Below, in pieces: positions 1 to 12,454 of a DNA stretch of 64,000 nt. Position 1 is the stretch's first letter. Each line of letters starts with the position of its first letter. The DNA comes from Calycina herbarum. Lineage: Eukaryota > Ascomycota > Leotiomycetes > Helotiales > Pezizellaceae. The stretch covers positions 1 through 64,000 of the forward strand of contig LLEY01000218.1 of assembly GCA_001414485.1 (NCBI GenBank), in the 5' to 3' direction. Both the position numbers and the translations under genes were made by a program. Under the pieces are notes generated by a model. The model was not told the origin of the DNA. It was given only the letters and a program-made list of their open reading frames with translations, and ran no database searches.

Positions 1-1880
1 GCAAAAATGGTGGTGCGATTGTGAATTTGTGGTATGGTTGATGTGTGTAATGTTGATGTCAAAGAGCAGAGCTCGCTGATGGGAAAATAGCTACCTGGAT
101 GGGTGCTATACTCCCAAAATTACGTGGTGTGCTGGTCTGTGCTGGCTCAGTAGTGGTTATTTGGACTCAAAACGAGGAATTTACAGCTTTTTTGATGAGA
201 ATATAGGTTGTAAGAACGCCAAAATGCAATATTTCACGGAACATATAATAGATTAGCTATTTTTCATGGCAAAAATGGTTAAAAAGCATCGTAGAACAAT
301 GAAAATGTAGATAACATTCGAGAGGGTTGGGTCTAAACTCAGGGGCTTAACCGATCACATGACGTGACCACACCCTCATTTTTCGCCATTACTTTGTAGT
401 TCTGTAAGAGTTTGTGTTAATTATTGTTTATTGAAATTTCTAGTTGAATTTAAGTTATTGAACACATTTACGGATAGAAATTCAAAATTGTAAAAGAGGC
501 AAAAAGTAAAGCTTCAGTAAGTTCTTCGATTTCTTGTTTTTGCCTGTTTGGTAAAATGAGATCCAATGAAGGAATTTACTTGAATCATGTAATCTAGATA
601 TACGACTAATTGATAATGATAATCGTAAGCTAATTTATTTCTCTTCATTCAAATTTACCCCACAAATTATTGTTCGTTCGCCTTATTCGCAATGATTTCA
701 TCCATATTGTTCGTTGTAGAAGTTACCCAGTAAATTAGCTATTACATTTTCTTGCTGGAAATTCAAGTGCTCTGAAGTGCCCTGAAGGCTTCCGATTCGC
801 GAACCTCCTGTAAAAGGCGTCGATGCCCTGGAACAATTAGGCTAAGCGAGCCTACGAGAAGGCATTTACGCCCTAATTTACAGGGTGGTCCACTTAAATA
901 CAGCGCTCTCGCTATATCGGTCCTTCAGAGTACCATCACAGGGCATTACGGCGTAGTGTAGTGCCTGTAGTCTCCATACTTTTGATGTCGTCCTCGCAAC
1001 GAAATATGCATCACAATCCAAAAGGGGGAGAATAGAGGGGTACTAGTAGGTGCACGTCAGTGGCTGTGTACGGAGTATTTGACCGGGTTTATTTAGTAGC
1101 TTACCAGTGGCTTACTTACAGAGCAACCTCTTACTCAATGGCCGCTCAGCTTACCCAATAAAAGTTAGACAACTAGAGAGTGCGGGAAGCAATTCAATCC
1201 GATAACCGGAGGAGCATTTTTCCCAGCCTCCCCAATTATTCCAACCTCCCTTATTATTCGATAAGACTCGGACACAACTAAGATCTTCGAGTTTCGATCT
1301 CGAGGAGCTCTCATGGGGGTGGTTGTAATACCCAATTCGCAAAAAATGGCAGATTGCTAACCTGACTGTACCCAGGAGTACTTTACAACCTCATCTTGAG
1401 GTTTCGGTGGTTTTCAATTTCACATAATTGATTCTGATGCTAGCTGCACTTCTTCTCAAATGTACTTTCATTGTGTCTCCACCACCTCGATATTTACCAT
1501 TCTTGGAATGGCATAATTGGAGTATACTTGAACTTGAGCATGCAAACGAATAAGTAACCAAAAACTGAGAAAAAAGGCCCAAGAGTTCCTTGAAAATACC
1601 CAAGCACTCCGTTTCAAGAGGGCTAAGAGCTCCCAGCGCTGGATAAACTCTCTGAGTAAGTCTTTCCCGGACTCATTAGTTGTCCGTAATCTTGTCCTCG
1701 TAAAGTAGAATTGTGTACGGATCAATCAAAGAGCCATTGTTGGTTGATAATTGCTCGTAGGAGATGACGACGACAGATAATATGCGAATAAGTAAACATT
1801 CTTGCACCCGACTGCGTGACTATACTCTGACCAATATTCATATCCCCACAATACAAAGCTAGCTTTTCGCATTCCCCCCT
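1..1880. other. Gene-free, AT-rich stretch downstream of FAN1
   Basis: I see no convincing gene here. Short overlapping open frames exist on the minus strand around 1151-1725, but none has a recognisable motif, a signal peptide or a splice structure. The part near 780-1150 is less AT-rich and contains repeated short words such as CTTAC and TACGGAGTA, which may be remnants of an old repeat. Confidence 0.5.
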
Positions 1881-4639
1881 TCAAACATCAACGACCCTCA
1901 TTTCCCTTGCCACCGCATTACACAGTTCCACCTTCACGCCAGCACCGGTAAGAACATGAATCCACAACCTCTGCGTATCACTCAACCTATCATTCTCACT
2001 CTTCACCTCCACAAACCGAACTTCCTTCGTCTCCGTATTCCAAAGAAAAAGATCCGGGATTCCCCCTCCCCTGACCCTATACTCTTGTGCCATAACTTTA
2101 CAGATCGTTGCTAAGGCTTCTCCATTGAAACAATCCACAATTTCAAGGAGATCCTCGAGCTCAAATTCCCACCGGAGTCCAATGACACATGTCCCCCTTT
2201 CACGCTCTCGAGAATCAACGGAACGGATGATGGACGCTGCGTTACCATTGGCAATCTCGACAAGTCGGTGATTGATTTCTGATGCTCGGGAGGGAAAGAA
2301 TGCGTCGGTATGTAGGTCGAGGGGACAGGTTTGGTATGCTGTCTGAAAAACATTCGGGATGTAGACGAAGAGGACGTCGAAAAAGAGATATGCGAACAGA
2401 GTACGTATAATTCCTCCTTCGGCGTGATACCCTTTAAATCCCCTCGAACGATAGTCCGAAAGACACATAGCTTCAACGCTACATTCTCCGCCACCTTCGG
2501 CCTCGTCTACCCAGATGGTCTTGGTACTCCGTTTTTTCTCCTCCACTGGTTGTTGACCACTCATCTGCCTTTTCAAGGTCGGGGGATAGTTTTTCTTAAT
2601 TTGAATTCCTTCAATCGTTACTTCAAGGGGTTTGGCAAGCAAGACATGGTCGAAGTCATGTTGTTCCCGCATTGGAATTCTGATGCTCTTTTCAATCTTC
2701 TTGATTCGCTTCTGAAGGTCGTAATGGTAAATCATATGACAATCATTATCTTGTAGCCCTTGCTCGCAAGTTTCTAGTGATATCCACTTCCAATGACGCT
2801 TCTGTTTTTCTGGATCGGAGGCATTTTCAGGAGGTGAAATAGCATACATATAATGCTCTTCTAACAACGCCTTACGTTGATACCATGATCCACGACGAGC
2901 AGCGTGAAAAAGATGTTGATTCAAGAGCTCGCTCAGAACCTCGTGTTCTCGGGCGTGCATCTTGAAGCGTCCAAGGACATAGGTGCCTTTGTGTATTATA
3001 CGTGTATATACCCAGGCAGGTGAGAACCGACGAAGATATGCTCCCTCGCCACTTTCATAAACACGATCCTCTTTGCGTTGTTCTTCCGCGAGAAGTATTT
3101 TCCACCGGGGGTAAACTTCTTCAAATACGGCTAACACTTCTTCCATGCCTTGCTTGCCGGGATTGCCGTTCATTTCGAGGATATTGTCAACTCGATATTG
3201 TGTTCTTAGAGCAGCCTCGAACTCCAGTAGATCAGATCTGGTGGAAAAGATATTGGCAGATCTGGAAACAATGTAGTGTGGAAAGGTCCGTCGTGATATT
3301 CGAGCCAGAATGATGGTCGTCAATGACTTCTCTGACCATTCAGTAGACCTATAGAAAACCAGATGAACTCTCTCAAACAGTTTTAAAGTTGGAAAGGAGA
3401 GTCGAATACACGATCCAGTGCAAGCCATTATCTTTCGTAAAAAGTGACTATCTCTGTTTTTATCGGATTCTGTTGCATCTTCGGCATCCGTATCACCAGA
3501 TTCAGAGACGCTTGTTTGCTCGCTATCGGACCTCTTGAGACCAACCCAGCCTAAACCACTTTGACGTCCACTCGTCTTGTGTAGTGCTTGAAGGAGTTCT
3601 GCTTTGTTCTTCCCCTTGATTTTTGCTTCTTTTGCAACTACTTTGAGCTCTTCAAGATTCAGTAGCGAGGATGCTTCATGGAGTGTATCAATTGAATTAT
3701 CAGAGGAATCGGCGAAAGTAAAATTTGATTCGAGCACAGTTCCTTCTGGTGGGACAAGCTCTGCTGGGTTGACTTGAGATTCAGCTGATGATTCCGGTAG
3801 ATCACGATGCTTTTGCAGATTCTCTACAGCCATTGGAAGATCTGATATATCACTGTAATATCCTAGCTTATTTATTCGATGCCAGGCGGACGTCTTCCTT
3901 AGAAACAGTCGAACATAGCTATGACTTTGTTAGAAAATGTTCTAGGCCAACCACACTTTCAGAGGCCATGTCATAATGGTACGTGGGTGTAAGAAAATTG
4001 GAAAAGAAGGGCAATTCCATTGCATAGTCCAATGAATCCCAGCTAAAAAGAAGTTTGGCCGTCATGGTGACCAAAAGACCTCAATTGTGGAACAAGCCGC
4101 AAGGACAAACAGGACATCTCGAGAAAACATTCATGAACTCACAGGTATTGAGCCTCATAACCGAGATTCCTCCACTGCTCAAAGACCTCCGTCTCCCTCT
4201 CATCAAAGAGATGCTCCTCATCCTCAAGAACAGTCTCAAGCGCCAGATTAAAAGCATCAACATAAATCGAGCTTTTACCCCTCGTCCAACTCCGATTACT
4301 CAGTCTAGAATTTAAATCTTGATTCGAGTCCTCGGCGGCCCTCATAGCCTCATATTCCAGGATCGCTTCCTTGTCGGTCTTGACTGGTGGCAAAGCGCTC
4401 TCCAGCTCCGTAGGTTTCGAGGACACAATCCTACCATCCTCATTCTCGGAGTTTGCAGACTCATTTTCAGAGTCTGGAATCTCGTCTCGATAGCTGTTAG
4501 GTGTTCGTATATTCGCGTCATCTTCTGAGAGGAGGTCGCCATCGGTGCTTTCGCGCGTCTTCAGTCGTTTCGCAGGTGGCGAATTTTTATCATCATCGAA
4601 ATTGGTTGACGGCGGATGAGGTATCCTTCGTGCAGCCAT
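1881..4639 (-). CDS. FAN1: FAN1-type structure-specific nuclease (VRR-NUC)
   Basis: Predicted two-exon gene, 844 aa: exon 1 4143-4639, intron 3919-4142 (GTGAGT..TAG), exon 2 1881-3918. The intron is placed so that YVRLFLRK, a segment conserved in FAN1, follows directly in frame. A SAP-like helix pair sits near residues 250-285 (LNLEELKVVAKEAKIKGKNK). The C-terminal VRR-NUC domain shows RGGGIPDLFLWN followed by VEVK, giving the PD..ExK catalytic triad D788, E803, K805 with the same spacing as in human FAN1. The family cuts 5' flaps and branched DNA and acts in interstrand crosslink repair in the nucleus. The N-terminus is acidic, Ser-rich and carries a basic PPAKRLK motif that could be an NLS. 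The start at MAARR is the first ATG that leads into this low-complexity leader; an in-frame ATG upstream (4774) would add 45 residues. Identification is firm; the start is less so. Confidence 0.93.
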
Positions 4640-5200
4640 TGCATTGTGAAGTGTGCCCCTTTGAGATTCCAATGCGATACTAGATGAAATCAAGTGACCT
4701 GACGGGATGTTCGAGAAGTTGCAGATCCCAGGATCGAGTCGCGTCATTTTCAGGCACCGATTTCGGGAGCACACGAGAACACGTGCAAAGCGAGCTTCAT
4801 GTCAGAATAAAAGTGAATACAGGTAACGGTTCATTCATTTACGGGGAAAGTCTTGACAGTATTTTTACAGCATCAATCTACACCCTGTACCAAAAGCCTT
4901 TGATATTATGAGGGGTACGAGTTATACTATAAATGGACGAGAAATGATCAACTACAGTATATACAGATGTCTCGCGGTGGATAAGATTCAAAGCATCCTG
5001 TCAGTTTCGTTTTTTGTTAATCACTTTGGAATTGGCTCCGGCACCGCGCTGCTTTTTAGGACGGAAACTAGAATTACAAGAGGTCGTGAGGACTAAGAAG
5101 CAGTTCAGACTATTCCTTCGGTTTTAGTAGAAGCATCATCGCAAGGGTTTGATAGATCCAGAATACTTTTCAATGACCACAGTTCCTCAACCTTCGGGAA
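4640..5200. other. Intergenic between U2AF and FAN1
   Basis: No gene seen. It should hold the FAN1 promoter and the 3' UTR of the U2AF gene, both of which are on the minus strand. Confidence 0.6.
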
Positions 5201-7192
5201 TTACCATGCAGCAACTTCGAAATTTTCCTGCGCAATCTGTTAGTTTGATTCCATAGAAAGGAATGGGATACTTACTTCTGAGAAATATGTCGTAACAACA
5301 GTACGGTCAGCAAACTTTCGTCCGGCCAGAGCTCGCAGCGCCTTGCCAGCTGACTCTGGACCATCGAATTTGACAAAGATTTTGCCAACTCCATTTGACT
5401 GTCTACTTCCACCAGTAGGTCGGGGAACTTTCATATCAAGAACCTTGCCATACTTCTCGCATTCTTCCTTAACGTCTTCGCAAATTTCTGGAAAACGAGT
5501 CAGCAGGGGAATTCTCTTCATGAATTGCAACAGCCTACCTTCGTAATCTTCGTTATCAATCAGCTCCTCAGGGGTCACCATATTTAATAATTGCAAAACA
5601 CGGCCTTCCTCCAAACCTTGAGATGTGGTACCGGCAAGCATGGACATTGCGTTGACACCCATTTCAAGTCCAGAGACCTGGGTATTTCCAATACTAGCCC
5701 GTTGAACTTTGAGGTGCTTGTCTCCCAGCTCCATCCCATTCAATCCCTCCACGGCTATATCGGTTGCTACTGCTGGATCAGCATACTCACAGAATGCAAT
5801 ACCCTGTAAACAATTAGCTCGGAACAATTTTGTATAATTTCGAGGAGCTTACCCGGGATTCTTCGGTGCTGTTATCCTTTACCAAGACAAATGCCTTCAA
5901 CTCTCCGAAAGAAACCAAAAGCTCGGTGACTTGCTCATCAGTCAAGTACAATGGAATGTTAGAGATGCAGATCTTGTTTTGTGTGTCCACAACAACATTC
6001 GAGACAACACCGGGCTCCAGCGGAGTCTCGTCTGCAACCGCTGGAACGATATAATCCTTGGGACGACGAATGGAAAGGCCTTTGGTGTCGCCACTAGATT
6101 GTTCCTTCTTGGCATAGTCGCCATCCTCCATCGTGATTCCGTCGAGTGCCAGTGCAACAGTAGCATCTGAAGGCGTCTTGAATTCAAGCAAGGCAAACGA
6201 TTTATCTTTCGAGATCTGAGCAGAGATACAGGGATCGGACCCCTCGATAACATTGAGTCCGTTAAGCTGAAGATTGAAGAAGCCTACAATGGTATCCTCG
6301 CTAGTGGTAGATGAAGGTAGATTGTGTACAAGCAGACGCTTCGCTTGGCGAGAATTGGAAGGCTTCAGAGCAGCATTGGTAACTGAGCCACTTGGTTGTG
6401 ACATGAAAGCTTGCAACTTGCTAGGGTCCATAGGTTGTTGTCTTGGTGCACCCGGTAGTGGAAACATGCCGGAGAGTTTTGCCTGTTCTGCAGTAACATT
6501 TTCGTAACCTTGCGGCTTGATATCCCATTGCGTTAATCTTCTTCGACGTTCGAGGACCGATACAACATCTGTCAAATCTGGCGTAGGCTCCTTCTTCTTT
6601 GGTGGTGGGGTTGCGCTCTTCTTGCGGTCTCTTCCTGGTCCTCCACCAAAACCTCCATCACGGTCCCCTCTATCTCCACGTCTGCCACCGCCATTGTTCC
6701 TTCTGTCGTCAAACAAATCTCTGTCTCTTCGTGGGGGTCGATCGTCATCGTCTCGTCGTGCGTCGCGCCTAGAAGAGCCACGATCACGGTCCCATTCTCT
6801 CTCTCCGCCACCCCGACGGTCTCTGCCAGAATATCTATCCTCGCGCTCTCTTTCCCTGTAATCGCGGCTGGTCGAGTATGAATCTACATCCCCCTCGCGG
6901 CGAGACTGGCGGGAGCCTCGATGGCCTGGGGATCGAGAACGACGGCGGTCACGATCACCTCTATCGCCTCTATCGCTTCTGTCTCCACGTCGCTCATCAC
7001 GAGAAGCCTGGCATATATTAGCTAGGAACTAGAGTAATCAGTTTAGGGAGAACAGACGGTGTGGTCTCTAGATGAACCATGACGGCCGCCGGTATCTGTT
7101 GATGCTTCATTGTCAGCCGCAGCTCCACGTTGTTGCCTGGGTTTTGTCGATGATGGTGCCATGCCTCTTGATGAGTAGCTGTCGCCGTTCAT
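5201..7192 (-). CDS. Splicing factor U2AF large subunit
   Basis: Five-exon gene, 597 aa: exons 7058-7192, 5853-7007, 5539-5803, 5276-5487 and 5201-5227, with introns of 48-51 nt. It recognises the polypyrimidine tract at 3' splice sites and recruits U2 snRNP in the nucleus. The order is: an RS/RGG-rich basic N-terminus (about 45-180), a ULM-like segment around LTQWDIKPQGYE (W near 206) that in the family docks the small U2AF subunit, RRM1 from about 268 (KRLLVHNLP), RRM2 from about 390 (KICISNIPLYL), and a C-terminal UHM/RRM3 with DNEDYEEICEDVKEECEKYG and GRKFADRTVVTTYF. The last exon encodes only eight residues, ending in EVAAW, which matches the family's short aromatic C-terminus. The first intron donor (GTCTGT) is weak and its exact position is the least certain part. 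Length fits filamentous-fungal homologues. Confidence 0.93.
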
Positions 7193-7423
7193 GATTGCGA
7201 TGCGAAGCCTATTGTTTGATAATAAACAATACTGTTTGTTGATAAGATGAGCCGATTGCCAACAGCTCCAAAATTCGAATGCGACAAGGCTTTGGATTTT
7301 GAAAAGGCGTTCTCGCTAGGGAAGCTCAACAATCCCTGCCGCGGCTTGAGGTGCCAAGAAATCTGAACCTGCTTCACCTGGAACTGAATTGAACGCCCAA
7401 ACAAACTCTCTCCATACTCAAGA
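7193..7423. promoter_or_regulatory. Bidirectional promoter region U2AF / OGG1
   Basis: The two start codons (7192 on minus, 7424 on plus) are only 231 bp apart and divergent, so both promoters and 5' UTRs must fit here. I see no clear TATA box or named operator. Confidence 0.5.
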
Positions 7424-8754
7424 ATGGCAAACTTGCGGATATCAGAATGGCGAAAGCTCCCAATCAGCCTAACGGAACTCTGTATTGATACTACATTACG
7501 GTGTGGTCAATCTTTTCGCTGGAAAAAGTCAGAAAATGATGAATGGTGAGTCCGCCACTCTCTTCAACATCAGAAAAAGGGGCTAACTTGATTTTCAGGA
7601 CTTGTACTCTCCACGGGCAAATCCTCACTTTGAAACAAGATGAATCAACTCTTCATTATCGATCTATGAGACCAATCAACGCATCTCCACTAGGTTGTCA
7701 TCCTCAACTCGCCAAATCCATTGACGACCAGAAAGAACATGAAGAAACGGAGCGCCTTCTGAAGCACTATCTCAATTTGGGGCCAGATCTCTCTACTCTT
7801 TACGAGCAATGGTCTTCCGTGGACCCCAATTTCAAAAAGAGGGCTCCTAGGTTCACAGGTGTTCGGATATTGAAGCAGGATGCTTGGGAGGCTCTCATTG
7901 GGTTTATTTGTAGTTCGAATAATAATATTGTGAGAATATCACAGATGGTAAGAATTTTATTCGTTATTTCTCACAAACAGAGCACCTCTCAAAGTTCACC
8001 TCTAACTTATTTACAGGTGCATAATCTCTGCTTGCATTACGGGCCACTAATTGGGCACGTGAATTCTCAACCCTTTCATGACTTCCCTACACCGGAAGCT
8101 CTTACCGGTCCTAAAGTTGAAGCACATCTGCGAGAACTCGGTTTTGGATATCGAGCTAAATATATAGCCAGAACTGCAACCATAGTCGCCAAAGAAAAAC
8201 CTGAAGGCTGGCTCCAAAGTCTATGCAACACCGATGATTCCCCAGATCAGAAGCTGCCTCCTGGTGGCCGAGAAGGCTATCGTCGAGCCCACGAAGAGTT
8301 GTTGAATCTCCAAGGTGTCGGCCCAAAGGTCGCTGATTGTGTTTGTTTGATGGGATTGGGTTGGGGCGAATCTGTACCTGTGGATACTCATGTTTGGCAA
8401 TTTGCTCAACGGGATTACAAGTTTGGCAAGGGAAAACATAAGAGTCTTACGAAAGCGACTTATGATGCTGTTGGTGATCATTTCAGGCAACTTTGGGGGA
8501 TTGAGGCGGGATGGGCTCATTCTGTGCTCTTCGCTGCGGACTTGAAAACGTTCTCCGATAAGCTGGCGACGAAGGTGGAAATTAAGGTTGATGAGATCAA
8601 GGTTAAAGAGGAGGGCGAAACAGTCTTGGACCTCAAAACAGTCGTGAAGAGAGAGTATGATGTGGCTGTTAAGGGGGAATTTGACGAGGAGAAGCCGAAA
8701 GAGCTTGCAAAAGACAGCCCGCGGACCAACAGAGCAAAGCGGAGAAAACTTTGA
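7424..8754 (+). CDS. OGG1: 8-oxoguanine DNA glycosylase/AP lyase
   Basis: Three exons, 402 aa: 7424-7545, 7599-7947, 8017-8754. The second intron is 69 nt and stays open in frame, so it is easy to miss. OGG1 excises 8-oxo-dG opposite C in base excision repair. Exon 1 supplies the conserved LRCGQSFRWKK; exon 2 contains FICSSNNNIVRI. Exon 3 holds the helix-hairpin-helix GVGPKVADCVCLM and PVDTHVW. The Schiff-base lysine is K261 and the catalytic aspartate D280, 19 residues apart as in human OGG1 (K249/D268). The C-terminus is charged and ends in RAKRRKL, a likely nuclear localisation signal. The start at MANLRISEW is the only ATG that puts the CGQSFRW block in frame. All key residues are present and the gene looks intact. 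Confidence 0.95.
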
Positions 8755-10526
8755 GGACATTTGAATGTAACAACATAAATGTACTGTAGAAATAATGTTA
8801 TCGAGTCATTCAGATTTTATAAAAGATGCAAATTCTACTTTGCATTGCCATAGTTGGAATTGTAGGATGTTATGATGAAATGCTGAGATTTATTTGCAAG
8901 AGACTGAGAGACTGCAGCCTACCTGCGAGTTTAGATGAATTCTCACAAACTACCCCGAGAACAGTCAATCCTCCAATCTCATAATCCTCCCATCCAAGTC
9001 CCTTCCCCATGATTAACCTAGAGAAACGTCGAACTCCATGGTTCCCGCGCTACTCAAAAAGGTTTAGGAACGGAAAAGAAAGAACCAGACTACAGCCGCG
9101 ATGTGGGTCCAGAAGTGTCGAGGCCCCTCGTTGAGTAGATCTTTCATTCCCTCCCAATTCTCTCTACCTGAACGGTCGTTCCTTCTCTCTCTCTCTGACC
9201 CAACCAACGGAACTCGAGCAGGCGATCGTTCCTTCCCAAAACACATTGAAGGCCGAACCCGGGTTTCGAGAGAACCTGAAAGGCATAGAAGTGTGAGGTT
9301 CCTCGCTCCTCTCTTCACAGCGAGTGCTGACCCTGCCATCGTTGTTTCCCAAGTACAACAACAGAACCAGCGTTGCACTAGGGTCGCGTTCCTTCCCAAG
9401 GTATCAAGGCCCAAAGTCAACATCGATTTTGAGCCAACTCGCCAAGGTCAGGGTCGTTCTTGCTTCATCTCAAATTAACGGAACTCTACAACCCACCTTG
9501 TCCTTACCTATTAAGACCACAGAATAAAACGGAAGTCTTCCAGTCGCGGAATGGACTCCGCAGTTCTGAGCGTTAAAAGTTAAATTTTTAAGCAAGATTT
9601 TGTCTTTACGTTGTGAGGTTTCTTTTCAACATCATCCGCGGGTGTTTTCATACCTCAGTCTTCCTTATCCGGGGTTACCCGTGGGAGTTCGGATGATGAG
9701 GAAAATAAGAGTTACTCTTAATAAGACAACTACGGCTACTCAGTCTTACCAAGCTCCGAGTTTACGATTAAAATTAAGTCATTTTGAAGTGTCTAGATAA
9801 TTGATATCAACAGGTGGAATAACATATTCCAATTGTACTCTCAGGCTTCGCTAGTGAATTGAAAAGCGATACATTTCCACGACACATAGCTTCGAACTGT
9901 CTCGTCCCTCCCATCTCGTTCCTGTCAACCCCCCACCACCCAGCTCTCTACAAGCCTTCATCTACCTAGCCCTCTACTAAAAAAAAGGAAAAATGTACGG
10001 CGAAATTATAAACCACCCCGAAACCCCTCCTCTCGCCTAAGCAAGAGGAAGAAAGAAGCACGAAGCAGTAGTAGAATTCCCACTCCCCAAGAAACATTTA
10101 ACAAGAACAGGTTTCACAAAAGCCTCCACAAATCTTTCGAAATAGGTGTAACCAGCTTAATACTATTCTAACTCGGGGCTCCCGTTCTTTTCCGAGGAAA
10201 AGAGGAAGGTTATTCTCCCGCATGGAATACAGAGTTATCAAGGATTGGTCTCGCCTTGTACTCCACCTGGCCTTGCGGGGATCTTTTGGTTTTGATCCTT
10301 TTTTGGGATTGGAGGGGAGGGTATGAAACATGGGAGAGGAACAGGGAGAGTTCTTTGGGGGGGCCGGAGGGGAAGGGGAGGGGATAGAACAATTGAGGAA
10401 AATTGCCAAGATCAAAATCATAAAAACCAAACATCTCTTCATCTCTCAATTCTCGGGTATCTCCACAACAAACGCAACTGTCGAATATTCCTACATAAAA
10501 TCATTAGATATCGCCCCTCCTATTTC
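8755..10526. other. Intergenic with repeat-like CT-rich section
   Basis: No gene recognised. Open frames on both strands around 9064-9478 overlap each other and coincide with a section rich in the word GTTCCTTCC (listed separately). The remainder (9480-10500) is C-rich on the plus strand and includes the 3' flank of the Nup37-like gene. Confidence 0.45.
9120..9470. repeat. Dispersed CGTTCCTTCC repeat, copy A
   Basis: The words GGTCGTTCCTTC, GATCGTTCCTTCCC and GTCGCGTTCCTTCCC recur here within about 300 bp. The same words occur at 20937-21060 and 56417-56760 in this window. Overall alignment between copies is poor outside the words, so this may be a diverged family of small non-autonomous elements or a shared low-complexity sequence. 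Confidence 0.45.
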
Positions 10527-12454
10527 TTAAAAGAGCTTCATTCTGGTCGTCGAATTCCCGTTCTCCATCCGTGCAAGTGCCTGATCAATACCGACAACAT
10601 CTAGAGACCCAATATTAGTGGGAGGTCTCTCATTCAACGCCAATCTACCCGCAGCAACTAGGGCTTTCGAGTCTTTGCTCGTTTGTTTTGAGCTTATTAT
10701 GATGGCGAGTCGACTTTCGCCAGCCAATATCAAATCGCTTGGTGAGTCGGAGGAGGATGTATTGGGTATTTGTTCGATTCCGGAGCATCGCTCATCTTTT
10801 AAATCAACGCCTTCCAGCCGTACCATCCTAGCATTTGAGGAAGAGTTGAATATACTCCCCGACCCTTTTGTTGGATCCTTGTGGGTTGCCCAATATTTCG
10901 AGAGGCTCGAGATCTGGGTATAACTTTCACCTAGCCAGAATACAATGGATTCCTCAGGTGGATGTGTTGGGGAAGATGATGGGTAATCAAAGACCGATAT
11001 TTGCCCCCGAATAGCACCATTTGATGGCTTGCTACTGAAGATGTCGACGGATTTTCGCGTTGATGGAGTCATTGGGGCAAACTTAGAGGTAGTTTGGGCT
11101 GGCTTTGGCTGTCTTGGTTTGAGTCCCATATCAATATATCCCGAGAGGGTGTACTCCGATATTGAGCCGGATTTGACGCCTTGAGGACCTAATAATCCCC
11201 TTGTTTCGCTTTGACTTGCGCCGGCACCCTCAATATCCCAGACACCCCATTCTCCATCTGCAAGAAGCACAACAATTGCTTTACCTCCAGAAACCCATTG
11301 CGCATCAATTATACACTTTCTCCCAAATCCTGTATGTGAACCGTTTGCTTGTGATGTTATCGAATCGGTCTTTGGGGTTTGGAACCGGGTGTAGAGGGAT
11401 AAAAGCCAAGTGCCATGTTCTAGAACAGCTCCCCCAACGTTGACATCGGATGTGATTATTAGCTCTTTATAATCGTAAATGCGACATGCCCCTTTCTTGT
11501 CGGCTACAAGGAGTTGATTGGAGCGGTGCCCAGATAGAGAGGGGTTGAAAGATATCGATTTGGATAGAGCCGCGAGGTTGATTCGTTGAAATGGATCCAC
11601 TCTATTCTGCGGCTCCCTTGCGGGCACTTTATATAATCGTAGTAGCCCTGTCAGCTCGCTCGAGGCTGAGGCAATAATAATTTGTGCCACTGATCTCGTC
11701 TTGCCCGTTGAAGTATTATCAAGATCAACTGTCATCGAAACACTGTCCGATGGCTTTTCATGTCCCGATAACGTGGTGACGGTCTCCCCCCAGTTCCCTT
11801 TTCCTGCATATGCATCTGCCGGAGATTTTCGAAACTGTTCGCGATTCTTGCTCTCTTGGGAGGGTGGTGTAAGAGGAAGGGTGATTAATTTGAGGGTATT
11901 GTCAGCACATGCCGCCGTAAAGACAATCTTCTTTTTCAAAGGTCCCAGTCCACGAAATTTCGATCCTTCAGCGGCCAGGGTGGATTTGGGTAGGATGGCC
12001 AGTTGAAGCACATCGATTCCGAAGTGCAGGTCTAGCGACTGAATTATGTTGGGGTATGGGTTTGAAGGATCTAACTCGTCTTCTTCGTCTTCGAATTCCG
12101 GTTTGTCTTCAAACTTTTCCTCGTCGTCATCATCATCGAGTGAGATCATTGCCGTGTCTCCATTGGTCTTTGGTGGTTGTGTTGATGCTTGTGGGGTGGG
12201 CTTGAAGGGTCTCCCACCTCTCCAGACAATACGCACTCCATTCTCATGGCCGTATAAAATTATCGTAGACCCGTTTTGGGATTGTACCGGGTATGTCTTT
12301 GCTGTGTGTATGCGGTGAGGCAACTCGTAACTATCATCGAGGGGGTTAGAAGTCGGTTTGTTTCCACACGGCAACTCCGTAGAGCTATAGCTCACCTCAG
12401 CTGTGTGGTCCTCGGGGTCTTGGTGACTCTTGGTTTTGCAAGACCACCCGCCAT
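10527..12454 (-). CDS. Nup37-like nucleoporin, WD40 type
   Basis: Two exons, 620 aa: exon 1 12396-12454, intron 12331-12395 (GTGAGC..TAG), exon 2 10527-12330. The splice restores RTTQLSYELPHRIHTAKTYP followed by NGSTIILYGHENGVRIVWRGGR. I associate this N-terminal pattern with the fungal Nup37 family, a beta-propeller subunit of the Y-shaped (Nup84/Nup107) nuclear pore subcomplex. An acidic stretch of Asp/Glu lies near residues 80-110, and several WD-like strand patterns follow (LSFNPSLSGH.., WGVWDIEG). The start at MAGGLAKP is the first ATG upstream and precedes a canonical donor. It could instead be another WD40 scaffold; the family call rests on remembered resemblance, not a search. Confidence 0.65.

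Noticed and set aside
1151..1725. Three overlapping minus-strand open frames
   Set aside because: They overlap in different frames, have no motif, signal peptide or splice structure, and the DNA is of ordinary intergenic composition.
9064..9478. 119- and 125-residue frames on opposite strands
   Set aside because: They mirror each other across a repeat-rich section; Arg/Ser-rich translation is a by-product of the CTTCC/GGAAG words.
12387..12395. Start of the Nup37-like protein at MSYSSTELP
   Set aside because: That codon lies inside the 65-nt intron; splicing from the exon at 12396-12454 restores the conserved SYELPHRI context instead.
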